64,000 nt of DNA from Aquarana catesbeiana (Eukaryota > Chordata > Amphibia > Anura > Ranidae), in the NCBI RefSeq assembly GCF_042186555.1, contig NC_133326.1:441118147-441182146 (forward strand). The letters run 5' to 3'. Every line of letters starts with the position of its first letter. Within the stretch, counting starts at the first letter, position 1. Shown here one piece after another: positions 9,788-20,307 of this stretch. Under the pieces are notes generated by a model. The model was not told where the DNA came from and made no database searches. It was given only the letters and a program-made list of their open reading frames with translations. A program made the position numbers and the translations under genes.

Positions 9788-10918
9788 TATAACCAAGTGT
9801 AGCGCTAAAAAATGAGAAAGAAAATATTGCTATACCACATATAATAGCAAAATGAATTGTGAAAAGATAGTGTTTTGTATACTTTGTGAACATTCATACA
9901 TATAGAACACTTATGTTATAAAGCCTTAGGGTCACCAAAAGTGATAACAGGATGTAAAAATGGCAATAAAGTCCAAAACTGAATGTGCAGATACGGTGAA
10001 CATAAATTTTGCAATGGTGATAAATTCCAAAACATATACTCGTGAGAGATTTCTGTATGTAATCCAACATGTGCTGACAGACCCTTGTGCGAAAAATTTA
10101 TTAAAAGGAAAAACACTTACATTTCAGAATAAAAAGCGCTTGCAAGTAAAATGGCGGCAGTGGAGTCCTCCCGACGCGTTTCGTCATACAAGACTTCGTC
10201 GGGAGGACTCCACTGCCGCCATTTTACTTGCAAGCGCTTTTTATTCTGAAATGTAAGTGTTTTTCCTTTTAATAAATTTTTTATGGTTTACGGAATTACG
10301 CTATGAGCCCCTTCTTCATTACATGTGGGTAATGTCCGTTGGTGTCCGAGCTTCCATATGAAGAAGACCTCTTTGGGATAGCAACGTTACAACTTCACCA
10401 TTCACCAGCCCTTGGTTCCCTACCTTCATTGCCAGTGAGCAATCCAAGCCTGTTTGACCCATATAGCGTATGCTAGGTGGGTCCCAACTTTCTGGTAAGC
10501 CTCCAGTCATCCTAGGTGGCGGTTTCGCACAAGGGTCTGTCAGCACATGTTGGATTACATACAGAAATCTCTCACGAGTATATGTTTTGGAATTTATCAC
10601 CATTGCAAAATTTATGTTCACCGTATCTGCACATTCAGTTTTGGACTTTATTGCCATTTTTACATCCTGTTATCACTTTTGGTGACCCTAAGGCTTTATA
10701 ACATAAGTGTTCTATATGTATGAATGTTCACAAAGTATACAAAACACTATCTTTTCACAATTCATTTTGCTATTATATGTGGTATAGCAATATTTTCTTT
10801 CTCATTTTTTAGCGCTACACTTGGTTATATATGATTTATTACAAATTTTCTATTTGTTGTGTTAGCTGCTTACATCTATGACTTTTTTGGAGTAAGCGCA
10901 TGGTTTATAGGTTTTTTA
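9788..10918. mobile_element. Penelope-like foldback insertion with 19-bp target duplication
   Basis: Flanked by a perfect 19-bp direct repeat (TGCTAATTGCGCGGCCATG at 9769-9787 and 10919-10937); copies 3 and 4 of the host element show the uninterrupted site. The insert has two levels of inverted symmetry. The outer arms are about 9788-10096 versus 10528-10838 (near perfect). Between them is an inner palindrome at about 10099-10283 whose centre carries a hammerhead-ribozyme-like core. A unique stretch (10284-10527) and a tail (10839-10918) complete it. Long variable target duplications, inverted partial copies and hammerheads in pseudo-LTRs are known for Penelope-like retroelements. No RT or GIY-YIG coding sequence is present, so family assignment is inferred. 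Confidence 0.55.
10153..10221 (-). ncRNA. Hammerhead-ribozyme-like motif (degenerate)
   Basis: Read on the minus strand the order is CCCGACGA (10203-10196), A, a stem-loop GTC-TTGTAT-GAC (10194-10183), GAAAC (10182-10178), GC, GTC (10175-10173). This is the order of a type I hammerhead with a two-pair stem III, as described for Penelope-like elements: CUGANGA core, stem II, GAAAC, short loop, GUC cleavage site. A long stem I follows (GGGAGGACTCC pairs with GGAGTCCTCCC). The first core box is imperfect (CCGACGA for CUGANGA), so self-cleavage is doubtful in this copy. Confidence 0.5.
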
Positions 10919-11325
10919 TGCTAATTGCGCGGCCATGCAATGCTGTACCCAAACGAAATTTGCGTCCTTTTATTCCCACAAATAGAGCTTTCTATTGATG
11001 GTATTTGATCACCCCAGCCGTTTTTTTATTTTTTGCGCTATAAACGGAAAAAGACCGAAAATTTGGGAAAAAAAATATTTTCTACTTTTTGTTATAAAAA
11101 AAATCCAATAAGCTCAATTTTAGTCATACATTTAGGCCAAAATGTATTCGGCCACATGTCTTTGGTAAAAAAAAATGTCTAAGTGTATATTTATCGGTTT
11201 GCGCAAAAGTTATAGCGCCTACAAACTAGGGTACATTTTCTGGAATTTATACACAGCCTTTAATTTATGACTGCCTATGTCATTTCTTGAGGTACTAAAA
11301 TGGCAGGGCAGTACAAAACCCCCCC

Positions 11326-12730
11326 AAATGACCCCATTTTGGAAAGTAGACACCCCAAGGAAATTGCTGAGAGGCATGTTGAGCCCATTGAATATTAATA
11401 TTTTTGTCCCAAGTGATTGAATAATGTAAAAAAAAAAAAAAAAAAAAAATTACAAAAAGTTGTCACTAAATGATATATTGCTCACACAGGCCATGGGCAT
11501 ATGTGGAATTGCACCCCAAAATACATTCAGCTGCTTTTCCTGAGTATGGGGATACCACATGTGTGGGGCTTTTTGGGAGCCTAGCTGCGTACGGGGCCCC
11601 GAAAACCAATCACCGCCTTCAGGATTTCTAAGGGCGTAAATTTTTGATTTTACTCACTGCCTATCACAGTTTTGAAGGCCATAAAATGCCCCGATTGCAC
11701 AACCCCCCCCCCCCAAATGACCCCATTTTGGAAAGTAGACACCCCAAGCTATTTGCTGAGAGGCATGTTAAGTCCATGGAATATTTTATATTTTGACACA
11801 AGTTGCGGGAAAGTGATAACTTTTTTTTTTTTTTGCACAAAGTTGTCACTAAATGATATATTGCTCACGCAGGCCATGGGCATATGTGGAATTGCACCCC
11901 AAAATACATTTAGCTGCTTCTCCTGAGTATGGGGATACCACATGTGTGGGACTTTTTGGGAGCCTAGCCGCGTACGGGGCTCCGAAAACCAATCACCGCC
12001 TTCAGGATTACTAAGGGCGTAAATTTTTGATTTCACTCTTCACTGCCTATCACAGTTTCGAAGGCCATGGAATGCCCAGATGGCACAACCCCCCCCCCCC
12101 CAAATGACCCCATTTTGAAAAGTAGACACCCCAAGCTATTTGCTGAGAGGCATGGTGAGTATTTTGCAGCTCTCATTTGTTTTTGAAAATTAAGAAAGAC
12201 AAGAAAAAAAAATATTTTTTTTTTTTTTTTTCAATTTTCAAAACTGTGACAAAAAGTGAGGTCTGCAAAATACTCACTATACCTCTCAGCAAATAGCTTG
12301 GGGTGTCTACTTTTCAAAATGGGGTCATTTGGGGGGGGGGGGGGGTTGTGCCATGGCCTCCGAAACAGTGATAGGCAGTGAAGAGTGAAATCAAAAATTT
12401 ACGCACTTAGAAAGCCTGAAGGCGGTGCTTGGTTTTCGGGGTCCCGTACGCGGCTAGGCTCCCAAAAAGTCTCACGTGTGGTATCCCCATACTCATGAGA
12501 AGCAACAGAATGTATTTTGGGGTGTAATGTCACATATTCCCATGGCATGTTTGAGCAATATATCATTTAGTGACAACTTTGTGCAAAAAAAAAAAATTGT
12601 CTTTTTCCCGCAACTTGTGTCGCAATATAAAATATTCCACGGACTCGACATGCCCTCTCAGCAAATAGCTTGGGGTGTCTACTTTCCAAAATGGGGTCAT
12701 TTGGGGGGGTTTTGAACTGTCCTGGCATTT
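11326..12730. repeat. Left subterminal repeats of piggyBac copy 2: 388-bp tandem units and an inverted arm
   Basis: The block AAATGACCCCATTTTGGAAA starts at about 11326, 11715 and 12102 (with one change), giving two tandem units of about 388 bp. Each unit includes ATGATATATTGCTCACAC, CGTACGGGGC and CACTGCCTATCACAG. The array then turns around at about 12220-12240, and 12240-12730 is an inverted copy. Copies 3 and 4 have one unit less. A and C homopolymer runs vary between units. Confidence 0.85.
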
Positions 12731-13560
12731 TATGCACAAAATTTAGAAGCTTATGTCACACATCACCCACTCTTCTAACCACTTGAAGACAAAGCCCTTT
12801 TGACACTTTGTTTACATGAAAAAATAATTTTTTTTTGCAAGAAAATTACTTTGAACCCCCAAACATTATATATTTTTTAAAGCAAATGCCCTACAGATTT
12901 TTTTTCCACACAGTATTTGCGCAGCGCTTTTTCAAACGCATTTTTTGGGGAAAAAACACACTTTTTTAAAATTTTAATGCACTAAAACGCACTATATTGC
13001 CCAAATGTTTGATGAAATAAAAAAGATGATTTTAGGCCGAGTACATGTACATGAAATGCTCGCAGCTTCCGGTTTCTTAGGCCATAGAGATGTTTGGAGC
13101 CACTCTGGTCTCTGATCACCTCTATGGTCAGCTGGCTGAATCACCGGCTGCATTCTCAGGTTCCCTGTTGGGACAGGAGAGCCAGAGAAAAACATGGAAG
13201 ACGGTGGGGGGGGGGGGGGCAGGGGGCATTCCCTCCAACTGCTTGTAAAAGCAGTCTAGAGGCTAATTAACCGCTAGGATTGCTTTTACATGAAAGCCGA
13301 CCGCTGGCTGAAAAGAATGATACCAAGATGATACCTAAACCTGCAGGCATCATTCTGGTATAACCACTCAAAGTCCAGCAACATACCAGTACGTTGCTGG
13401 TCCTTGTTGGGCATATATTGTAATCTTCTTTTTTTTTTTTTTTTTTTTTCATGCAGCCTGTGGGCTGAACGAAAAAAGAGATTGATCAGTGGGTATGCCC
13501 ACCATTAGAATACTTCCCTTCATCCACCCACTTCTAATGATGGGCATACATGCACCGTTT

Positions 13561-13649
13561 ATATATGCCGAAGCATGGGGGCATCCTCCCGCAAAAGGTA
13601 GGAGCAAATCGCTCCTCTGCCCCTGCTGCCCCCATGCTTAGGCATATAT
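13561..13649. repeat. Imperfect palindrome beside the transposase in piggyBac copy 2
   Basis: ATATATGCCGAAGCATGGGGGC pairs with GCCCCCATGCTTAGGCATATAT, with an inner GGAGCAAATCGCTCC hairpin. The same structure is kept in copy 4 (51029-51120); in copy 3 the region is deleted. It lies downstream of the transposase stop on the minus strand. Confidence 0.75.
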
Positions 13650-14058
13650 CACCTCTGCTGGAGTCATGGCTTTATATATCGTGGGAGCAAACGCTGTTGC
13701 TGTCAAGATAAATAAATCCGCGCTGCAGTTGAATGGCGTACCTGAAGACAAAAAAATGGTTAACAATAAAACACAGTAAACAGTAAAGTATAAAAAATTG
13801 CATACCTGAAAAGCAAACATGATAAAACATAATAACAATAAAACATTGCAGAATAGAATACAGTAAAAAAGAGCAGAACAATAGAGAGAGAACAATAAAA
13901 CAACAACTTTTTTTTTTTTTTTTTATATTTATTTTTTTACACTTTTTTTTGTAACTAACTTTTGTAACTGTAACCGGTTCCAGGTTCGGGTCTCTCAAAA
14001 TGCGATGGCATCTTGGGAGACCCTGTGAAAGTGCGCCTAGTCTGTGCAATGCTGTACG

Positions 14059-14530
14059 CTAATACTCAACTAGTGTATGGTAGCGTTCAAAACATTCACT
14101 AATGCAAAGACCAGGATTGTCAGGACAGGAGGGACAATAATAGCGGGTGTCACGTCTATATCCATGCTTGCTGCAGATACGACATCTTTTTTGGGGGTGT
14201 TCGTTGGGTAGGGGTACTCGGGAGGACATAAAGAAAATGCCTCTCATGCAGCCAACTGTGTTTGGTTGGGGATGTGAATGGGGGAAGTACGGGTGCTGCA
14301 GAAGTGGTGGGTTCCCAATTAGGATTGGCGAATGCAGCAGGATGGGCATTATGGGCACGACGGGCCTGTGTTTGTCGTCTTCTTGGTGGCAGCGGGACAC
14401 TACTTGTGCTTGCCACCTCACCAGCTTGAACGGCACTTATGGGACTCGCCACGTCACCAAGTGTTACTGCAGTGCTGGTTTGACTACAACCGGGGTGTAC
14501 TATGCCGCTGGTGCTTGCCAGTTCACCAAA
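14059..14530 (-). pseudogene. piggyBac transposase remnant, catalytic core deleted (copy 2)
   Basis: Compared with copy 4, two deletions are visible. One joins the N-terminal linker (ANPNWEPTTSAAPVLPPF) directly to the C-terminal region at about 14271 and removes the whole DDE/D core. The other at about 14527 removes the start codon and roughly the first 90 codons. What remains is an open 125-codon frame (14436-14059) ending with an intact cysteine-rich zinc ribbon: CRICSKHGYRRDT, then CPSCPDNPGLC, then CFERYH. In piggyBac transposases this C-terminal domain binds the element ends. The upstream part of this frame is out of register with the original N-terminal frame. Confidence 0.8.
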
Positions 14531-15621
14531 ACGCTACCAAAAACCTGTTAGTGATCGCAGGGATCGGGCCTGACTCTGCGAACGTTGCAGTTATGCCTTT
14601 AGTGTTTTGTAAGTGACAGTGATCGACCGATACTGCACTTGGGTGGGCTGGGCTGGGCGGAGGGGCAAAATGCAGGTGATAGCAGGTATATGGGCTGATC
14701 CCGCTAACACTGCGTTTTTGGGAACCCTAAACTGCTGGGGACGCTAGTATAGATCTGATCGGATCAGATATTGATCCGTTCAGATACTATACCACTAAGG
14801 GAGGTGTATGCTGCGTGCGTGGGTGTTAGTGCTACTGCCACTAACCTGACGCTGCCTGGGGCAACGCAGACCCTATCTGACCCCTAAAACCTAACTTATA
14901 TCAGGGGGCTAAACCTTTATTCGGTAATAAACGGCGGGTGCCCTGACACTATAAAGAATAAACTAACTAACCAGCGTCACCCGTAACAGTTATACAGTGA
15001 TCACTGGTGAAAGGGTTAACGAGGGGGCAATCAAGGGGTTAAAACCTTTATTATGTAGTATATGGGGGTCCCTGACGCTATAAAACGCTGACGGCAAACC
15101 TATATATTTACCTCCCTAACTAGCGTTACCAGTGAAACTAATACAGCGATCAGAAAAACGATCGCTTAGTGACACTGGCGACGGGGGGTAATCAAGGGGT
15201 TAAAACTTTATTAGGGGGGAGGGGGTTAGGGGGGTACCCTAGACCTAAACTGGGCCTAACACTAACCTGCCCTACCACACTAACTGTCACAAACTGACAC
15301 CAATGCAGTAATCAGAAAAAAAAAAAACTGCTTGGTGTCAGTGTGACGGGGGGGGGGGGGGGGGGTGATTGGGCGGTGTACAGTATGCCTGGCGTGTTCT
15401 ACTGTGTGTGTGTGTTGTGCACTCACATCAATGTCTTCTCTCCTCGGCGCCGGAACGGAAAATACAGAGCCGAGGAGAGATGACATCACTTCCTCCGCTT
15501 CTGTTTACTATACAGAAGCCGAGGAAGCATTTCATTCGCCAAGAGCGATCGCGAGGGGGGGGCACGAATGAGTGGCCTCCCCCTCACCTTTGATCGCCCC
15601 TGACGAGAATCCGACCGCCAC

Positions 15622-16251
15622 AGATTGCAACCAGTCGTCCTGTCCCTGCAGCTGAAAAACACCCCCACAGCATGATGCTGCCACCACCATGCTTCACTGT
15701 TGGGACTGTATTGGACAGGTGATGAGCAGTGCCTGGTTTTCTCCACACATAACGCTTAGAATTAAGGCCAAAAAGTTCTATCTTGGTCTCATCAGACCAA
15801 AGAATCTTATTTCTCATCATCTTGGAGTCCTTCAGGTGTTTTTTTTTTTTTTTTTTTTAGCAAACTCCATGCGGGCTTTCATGTGTCTTGCACTGAGGAG
15901 AGGATTCCGTCGGGCCACTCTGCCATAAAGCCCCGACTGGTGGAGGGCTGCAGTGATGGTTGACTTTCTACAACTTTCTCCCGACTGCATCTCTGGAGCT
16001 CAGCCACAGTGATCTTTGGGTTCTTCTTTACCTCTCTCACCAAGGCTCTTCGCCCCCGATAGCTCAGTTTGGCCGTACGGCCATCTCTAGGAAGGATTCT
16101 GGTCGTCCCAAACGTCTTCCATTTAAGGATTATGGAGGCCACTGTGCTCTTAGGAACCTTAAGTGCAGCAGAAATGTTTTTGTAACCTTAGCCAGATCTG
16201 TGCCTTGCCACTATTCTGTCTGAGCTCTTCAGGCAGTTCCTTTGACCTCAT
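15622..16251 (-). pseudogene. Tc1/mariner transposase remnant, C-terminal part missing
   Basis: On the minus strand the frame starts near 16251 with MRSKELPEEL and continues through a helix-turn-helix region (KWKTFGTTRILPRDGR, then KNPKITVAELQ) to the first catalytic Asp block (ILWSDETKIELFG) and the second (HGGGSIMLWGCFSAAGTGRL). An A-run of about 21 bases near 15840-15860 and frame changes break it. The third catalytic residue and the C-terminus are absent because of the deletion at about 15621. Family role: cut-and-paste transposase with TA targets. Confidence 0.85.
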
Positions 16252-17039
16252 GATTCTCATTTGCTCTGACATGCACTGTGTGCTGTAAGGTCTTATATAG
16301 ACAGGTGTGTGGCTTTCCTAATCAAGTCCAATCAGTATAATCAAACACAGCTGGACTCAAATGAAGGTGTAGAACCAGCTCAAGGATGATCATAAGAAAT
16401 GGACAGCACCTGAGTTAAATATGAGTGTCACAGCAAAGGGTCTGAATACTTAGGATCATGTGATATTTCAGCTTTTCTTTTTTAATAAATCTGCAAAAAT
16501 GTCAACAATTCTGTGTTTTTCTGTCACTATGGGGTGCTGTGTGTACATTAATGAGGGAAAAAAATGAATTAAATGATTTTAGCAAATGGCTGCAATATAA
16601 CAAATAGTGAAAAATGTAAGGGGGTCTGAATACTTTTCGTCCCCACTGTACATCACAAGACACAGAGCATCTTCTTCCTTATGAACAGGGTTATGCTGCC
16701 ACCTACAGTTGAACACTGCAAAAAAAAAATAATAAACAGTCCCCTCCTAGGCATTACCCAGTATGCAGGACTTCAGATTTCTTGCCAGTGTCTGAAGGTG
16801 CTGGTCACTGCTGTGCAGCTCTCTGCATGATTTTTTCCTAATCCTCAAAGGTTCCAATAGGAATCAGAAGAGGTTTTATCAGGATCCCTTCCCACAGCTA
16901 TCATCACTTGGAGGAATAATACCCGGACCCCGCACCGGATGTAGGGGAGGACACAATGCGGTAACAGCTTGTAATGTTGCTGCTCGACACCAGACCCTGT
17001 GTTTATGGACGGAACCCTATGCAAATATATCTATCTATC

Positions 17040-17895
17040 AGATAGATAGAAAAAAGGTAATTTTACTGCGCTATCCAAATAAATCATACATAATGGAAAA
17101 CAAGCTGCAACTATAACGTGAGACACACACACACACTAAATACAACGTAAGAAAAAAAGCTGCGCTATATAAATAGTGATAAAAAAAGGAGTATTCATCT
17201 AAACGGATGTAGATGTGAAAGCTCCATACGTCACACTATTACATAAATATTTAAATGCAATCACAAGTGAAATGTGCGGAAAATAATTTAAATAATGAAA
17301 AAACAAAGTGAAAATTAAAAACTTCTCAAACAGGTTGAGTCCCCTCCAGTGGGCTATTAAATAGAAGCCCCACTGAATATACAGTTCATAGTGATCTTCC
17401 CAGTGGTGATATTTCAGCACTCTAAATAGTAGTGACATGCGACCAAAACACCAAGGGAGATGTGATAGAGTGCAATAGGAAGTTTCCTCCACCTGTGATA
17501 TTACTGCCGCTTACCAGCTTTTAAGATCTCTTGTTTAAGGAGATCGTAAGTGCCTGTGGCTCTTATCCCCAGCCCTGGATCTTAGAACTTCAATGGCTAG
17601 ATGTCACTGGAATCTCTAAGCGGAGTATCCTCTGTACAGCAGATGTACGCTCATTCCCCATGAAAGAACATAAAGGTTTCCATAGCGTAACTCGTTTAAA
17701 AATTGTGTTTATTAAAAATTATAAAGTATTGCACTTTTGCCGTATATAAAAAGCAGGTATATAAAACACGAGCCAGCCGGCTACCGATTGCTGCCCGTTG
17801 CTTCAGGGCCTTGCGCGGTATGTGGTGATGTCAGCACGCCGCTCCTCCCTGCGCCGTTTCGTCAAAGATGACATCTTCCAGGGGCACTATCTATC
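17040..17895 (-). mobile_element. Second Penelope-like insertion
   Basis: Flanked by a 14-bp repeat TATATCTATCTATC (17026-17039 and 17896-17909), although the target is itself a TATC microsatellite, so this evidence is weak alone. Near its right end the minus strand reads GACGAAACGGCGCAGGG preceded by a GTC-ATCTTT-GAC stem-loop, matching the hammerhead-like arrangement at 10153-10221. The interior is AT-rich with no RT coding region. It is likely a pseudo-LTR-type fragment. Confidence 0.5.
17835..17890 (-). ncRNA. Degenerate hammerhead-like motif
   Basis: Minus strand: CCCCTGGAAGAT, GTC-ATCTTT-GAC stem-loop, GAAAC, GGC, GCAGGG. The stem II and GAAAC boxes and the flanking CCCTG/CAGGG pairing fit. 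The CUGANGA box has an extra base and the cleavage triplet is GCA instead of GUC, so it is probably inactive. Confidence 0.4.
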
Positions 17896-18679
17896 TATAT
17901 CTATCTATCTTGCTGTTTTCCGGTAGGGTGCTATACCGGTCCAGGGCAGTGAACTCCAATTGGAGGATCAAGTCTTTGAAGGCCGAAGGCTGAACCCTCA
18001 TGGGGGCCCTGCAGCCAAACTGATGAGTGCCCCTATGGTAGGCCTGCTGGTGACCCTATTACAGGTTTCCCCCATCAGGCCTGGTGTTGAAATCTTCCCC
18101 ATCGCTGATGGTGACCGTGTTTTTTTTTATTTTATTTTTGTGTGTATCCTGACTGTGTGGCACTTGATACTGTGTTGTTCCCCGCCACTATTTTTTATTT
18201 ACTTTTTTCTGCACTTTTTGGGGATCTTCCCGGGCCACCCAACCTCTACATAACTGCCCGGTGGCTCAGGATTTGGCACAGAGGTAAGTCTCTCCAGCAT
18301 TTCCTTCAATTTCACAAACATTGTGTTGACACCTTTACAGATCGCTGTACTGATAATGTCTGTGTTATGTGTCACAATGGCAGATTGCGCTTTCAGCAGC
18401 AACGGGGCGGTGCAACGAAAGAGTGAGGACCTTGCATGCGGTCGCAGTGTTTTGTTTTTTAAAAGGGCCACTCAAGTACCTACTTACACCTTCCTTGTGG
18501 GGGTGGTGGGGCACTGAGTGTCTTAGGGGGGGATGTCTCCTAGGTTAACTGGCACACTGGCTGAGACCGCTGTATTCAGCAAAGGTCATGTGACAAGTCA
18601 GCAGGCCATTGTCTCAAAGATGGCAGGATGGGATGCAGGGGGAAAAGTTCCCAAAATACCTCAATTAGGTAAGGAGGAC

Positions 18680-19100
18680 TGTGGACGTAGCCCCTCACCT
18701 CTAACATATCACCTGGAAGTCAATGTGTCCCTTGCTGCTCTGACTACTTTAATCGATCAGGTACTTCTGCCACCTCCAGGGCACCTTCCTCCCAGTGTGA
18801 CCAAGGAGGAATTTTTGTCTGCATTGGCTGGGGTACAGCAGCAGTTCTTCTTGAGGAAGATTAACCACAGGTCCTGGAAATCTGATATTGCTTGGTGTGA
18901 GGCTAGACATTTTGAGCCCTGCAAGCATGCCTTCGGCCACATCATGGCCTTCCTTCAATCAGGGATTGATTTGCGCCTGGCCTTGAGTGCGATCAAGGTT
19001 CAGATTTTGACTTTGACAGTTTTTTTTATTTACTTTTATATTTTTCAGAGGCCGATTTTGCTTCTCCTTCCTTCCTTCCTCAGGTACATGCCTTGTACAG
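18680..19100 (+). pseudogene. DIRS tyrosine recombinase remnant (core-binding segment)
   Basis: An open frame (18533-19129) contains FGHIMAFLQSGIDLRLALSA followed by IKVQILTLTVFF and, after a T-rich interruption, QRPILLLLPSF. This resembles the helical core-binding region that precedes the catalytic domain in DIRS tyrosine recombinases. Upstream, RSWKSDIAWCEARHF may be the linker between RNase H and the recombinase. The catalytic R...HxxR...Y region is not seen here. The frame is open by chance in part, and the assignment rests on one short motif. Confidence 0.45.
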
Positions 19101-19129
19101 GAGGTTACACGTATTTTTCAATTGATTAG

Positions 19130-19583
19130 GACTCCATGGGATTTTGATTTGGTACTTGTATGCAGAAGTCTCTGAACTTCCTTCAGTCCTTCTGATGTGA
19201 AAGGTGTGTGCTGTGTTTTTTTTGTTTTTTTTTTTTTCATTCTGGCTTCCATTATTCAGCTTGTAGAATTCCTTCGTGTCTGTCTTCCTATGAGGAACCA
19301 TCCCTGCTACTACACCATGACAAGGTGGTTTCTTCTTTGTGTTCATCATGACGTTGTGTTGCCTTTTTTTTTTTTTTTTCTCTAAGCCATAGATGCTGGG
19401 GAACAAGGCTCATCACACTTTGGAAAGTGGTTCATGCTGTCAAAACTGCTGTGATTCAGCAATCAAATTCCCTCTTTGTGCTTCCTGAAAGCCTTAAAAT
19501 GGGGCAAAAGTTCTACCAGGTGGATGTTTGAGCCAGTGGCGAACGGCAAGCTACATTGCTCTATGCTACATGCATAGAATACA
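19130..19583. other. Intronic sequence with no recognisable gene
   Basis: T-rich runs (about 19216-19237 and 19364-19379) and otherwise unremarkable sequence; possibly the tail of the decayed DIRS copy. Confidence 0.4.
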
Positions 19584-19959
19584 TTAAAGTGGAGGTCCAC
19601 CCACCCCTGTAAAAATTAAAAGCCAGCAGCTACACCTACTGTAGCTACTGACTTTTAATAATAGGCCACTTACCTGTCCTGGAGTCCTGCGATGTCGGCA
19701 CTGCAACTTGTTTCCATCATCTGTCCACTGCTGCCGCCGCCATTGCTGGTAAGGGAACCCGGTACTGAACCATTATGGCTTCACGCCGGGTCCCTACTGC
19801 GAATGCGCAAGGCTCTGCTGCTCTCTCCTACTGGCCTGGCAGTGGGGGAAGGAGGAGGAGGGAGCCAGAGGCAGGGGATGAGAGAAATGAGCGGAAGTTC
19901 CACTTTTGGGTGGAACTCCGTTTTAAGATTAAAAAAACCTGCTTTTAGAACCACTTTAA
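19584..19959. mobile_element. TTAA-flanked MITE (AGTGGAGGTCC... AGAACCACT)
   Basis: The left end TTAAAGTGG and right end CCACTTTAA are inverted repeats with TTAA at both edges (19584-19587, 19956-19959). 376 bp, GC-rich centre, no ORF of its own. TTAA duplication fits piggyBac or Kolobok-type non-autonomous elements. Confidence 0.65.
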
Positions 19960-19999
19960 CCTACTGGCTGATTTAGATAATATTGATGATGCATTCTAA

Positions 20000-20110
20000 C
20001 ATTGTAACAGGCTTCATTAGAGATAATGGTGACTGCAAGTTTACTGCATATGCAAATGATGCCCACTTGTTCTTAGCAAATATTGCTCTATCGCCTGAAA
20101 AGGTTAAATA
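20000..20110 (+). pseudogene. Possible LINE reverse-transcriptase trace
   Basis: Translation gives GFIRDNGDCKFTAYANDAHL followed by FLANIALSPEKV, which resembles the block around the LINE active site (FTAYADD) with Asp changed to Asn. Only about 35 codons are recognisable and there are no flanking motifs, so this is a weak call. Confidence 0.35.
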
Positions 20111-20307
20111 ATTTTTTTAACCTCTTGCCCATTGATACTATCCAGAATTCTGTCACAAGATATATGCAATAGAAATAAAAATAGTTAACACTTGTTTTTG
20201 CACAAGTGCAGGAATATATTATTCTAAGCCTGGTTCCTTTGCTATTCAAGCCTGAAGTTGTGGTCAAAGGATGGAAAGACCAAACTGATAAAAATGTATT
20301 GGATGCC

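Larger units (their letters stand above)
9689..15621 (-). mobile_element. piggyBac-type element, copy 2 (non-autonomous, right end lost)
   Basis: It begins with TTAACCACTTCAGCCCCAG at a TTAA inside the Tc1 inverted repeat (TTTATTAA, 9685-9692). Layout: left terminal region (interrupted by a foldback insertion, 9788-10918), tandem and inverted subterminal repeats (11326-12730), a hairpin (13561-13649), a transposase remnant on the minus strand (14059-14530) and the right subterminal region. The last roughly 120 bases present in copy 4 are absent, and the sequence passes from GAATCCGACCGCCA straight into Tc1 transposase sequence near 15622. One deletion therefore removed both the element end and adjoining Tc1 DNA. 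Confidence 0.85.
9529..16648 (-). mobile_element. Tc1/mariner element, split and internally deleted
   Basis: The left end (9529, CAGTGGGGACAGAGATTTCAG) and right end (16648, reading inward CAGTGGGGACGAAAAGTATTC) are inverted repeats. Both are flanked by TA (9527-9528, 16649-16650), the Tc1/mariner target. The inverted repeats match for over 150 bases, including the block with CAGCACCCCATATTGACAG. An inner repeat AGTATTCAGACCC is seen only on the right. The middle of the element has been replaced by piggyBac copy 2, and the transposase 3' half plus the inner left repeat are missing. It inserted at the edge of a DIRS-like repeat starting at 16650. Confidence 0.88.
16652..19570 (+). mobile_element. 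Decayed DIRS-type retroelement, interrupted by a Penelope-like insertion
   Basis: The left edge (CATCACAAGACACAGAGCATC, then CAGGGTTATGCTGCCACC) resembles another repeat edge at 22119-22260. Downstream, translated blocks look like DIRS Gag (EDQVFEGRRLNPHGGPAAKL near 17960) and a tyrosine-recombinase core-binding segment near 18930-19010. The insert at 17040-17895 splits it. No RT was seen, so the copy is internally deleted or too diverged. The right boundary is not clear. Confidence 0.5.

Noticed and set aside
9960..10685. Identical-looking peptide on both strands (MAIKSKTECADTVNINF)
   Set aside because: Not a gene; the same sequence is read twice because of the inverted arms of the foldback insert.
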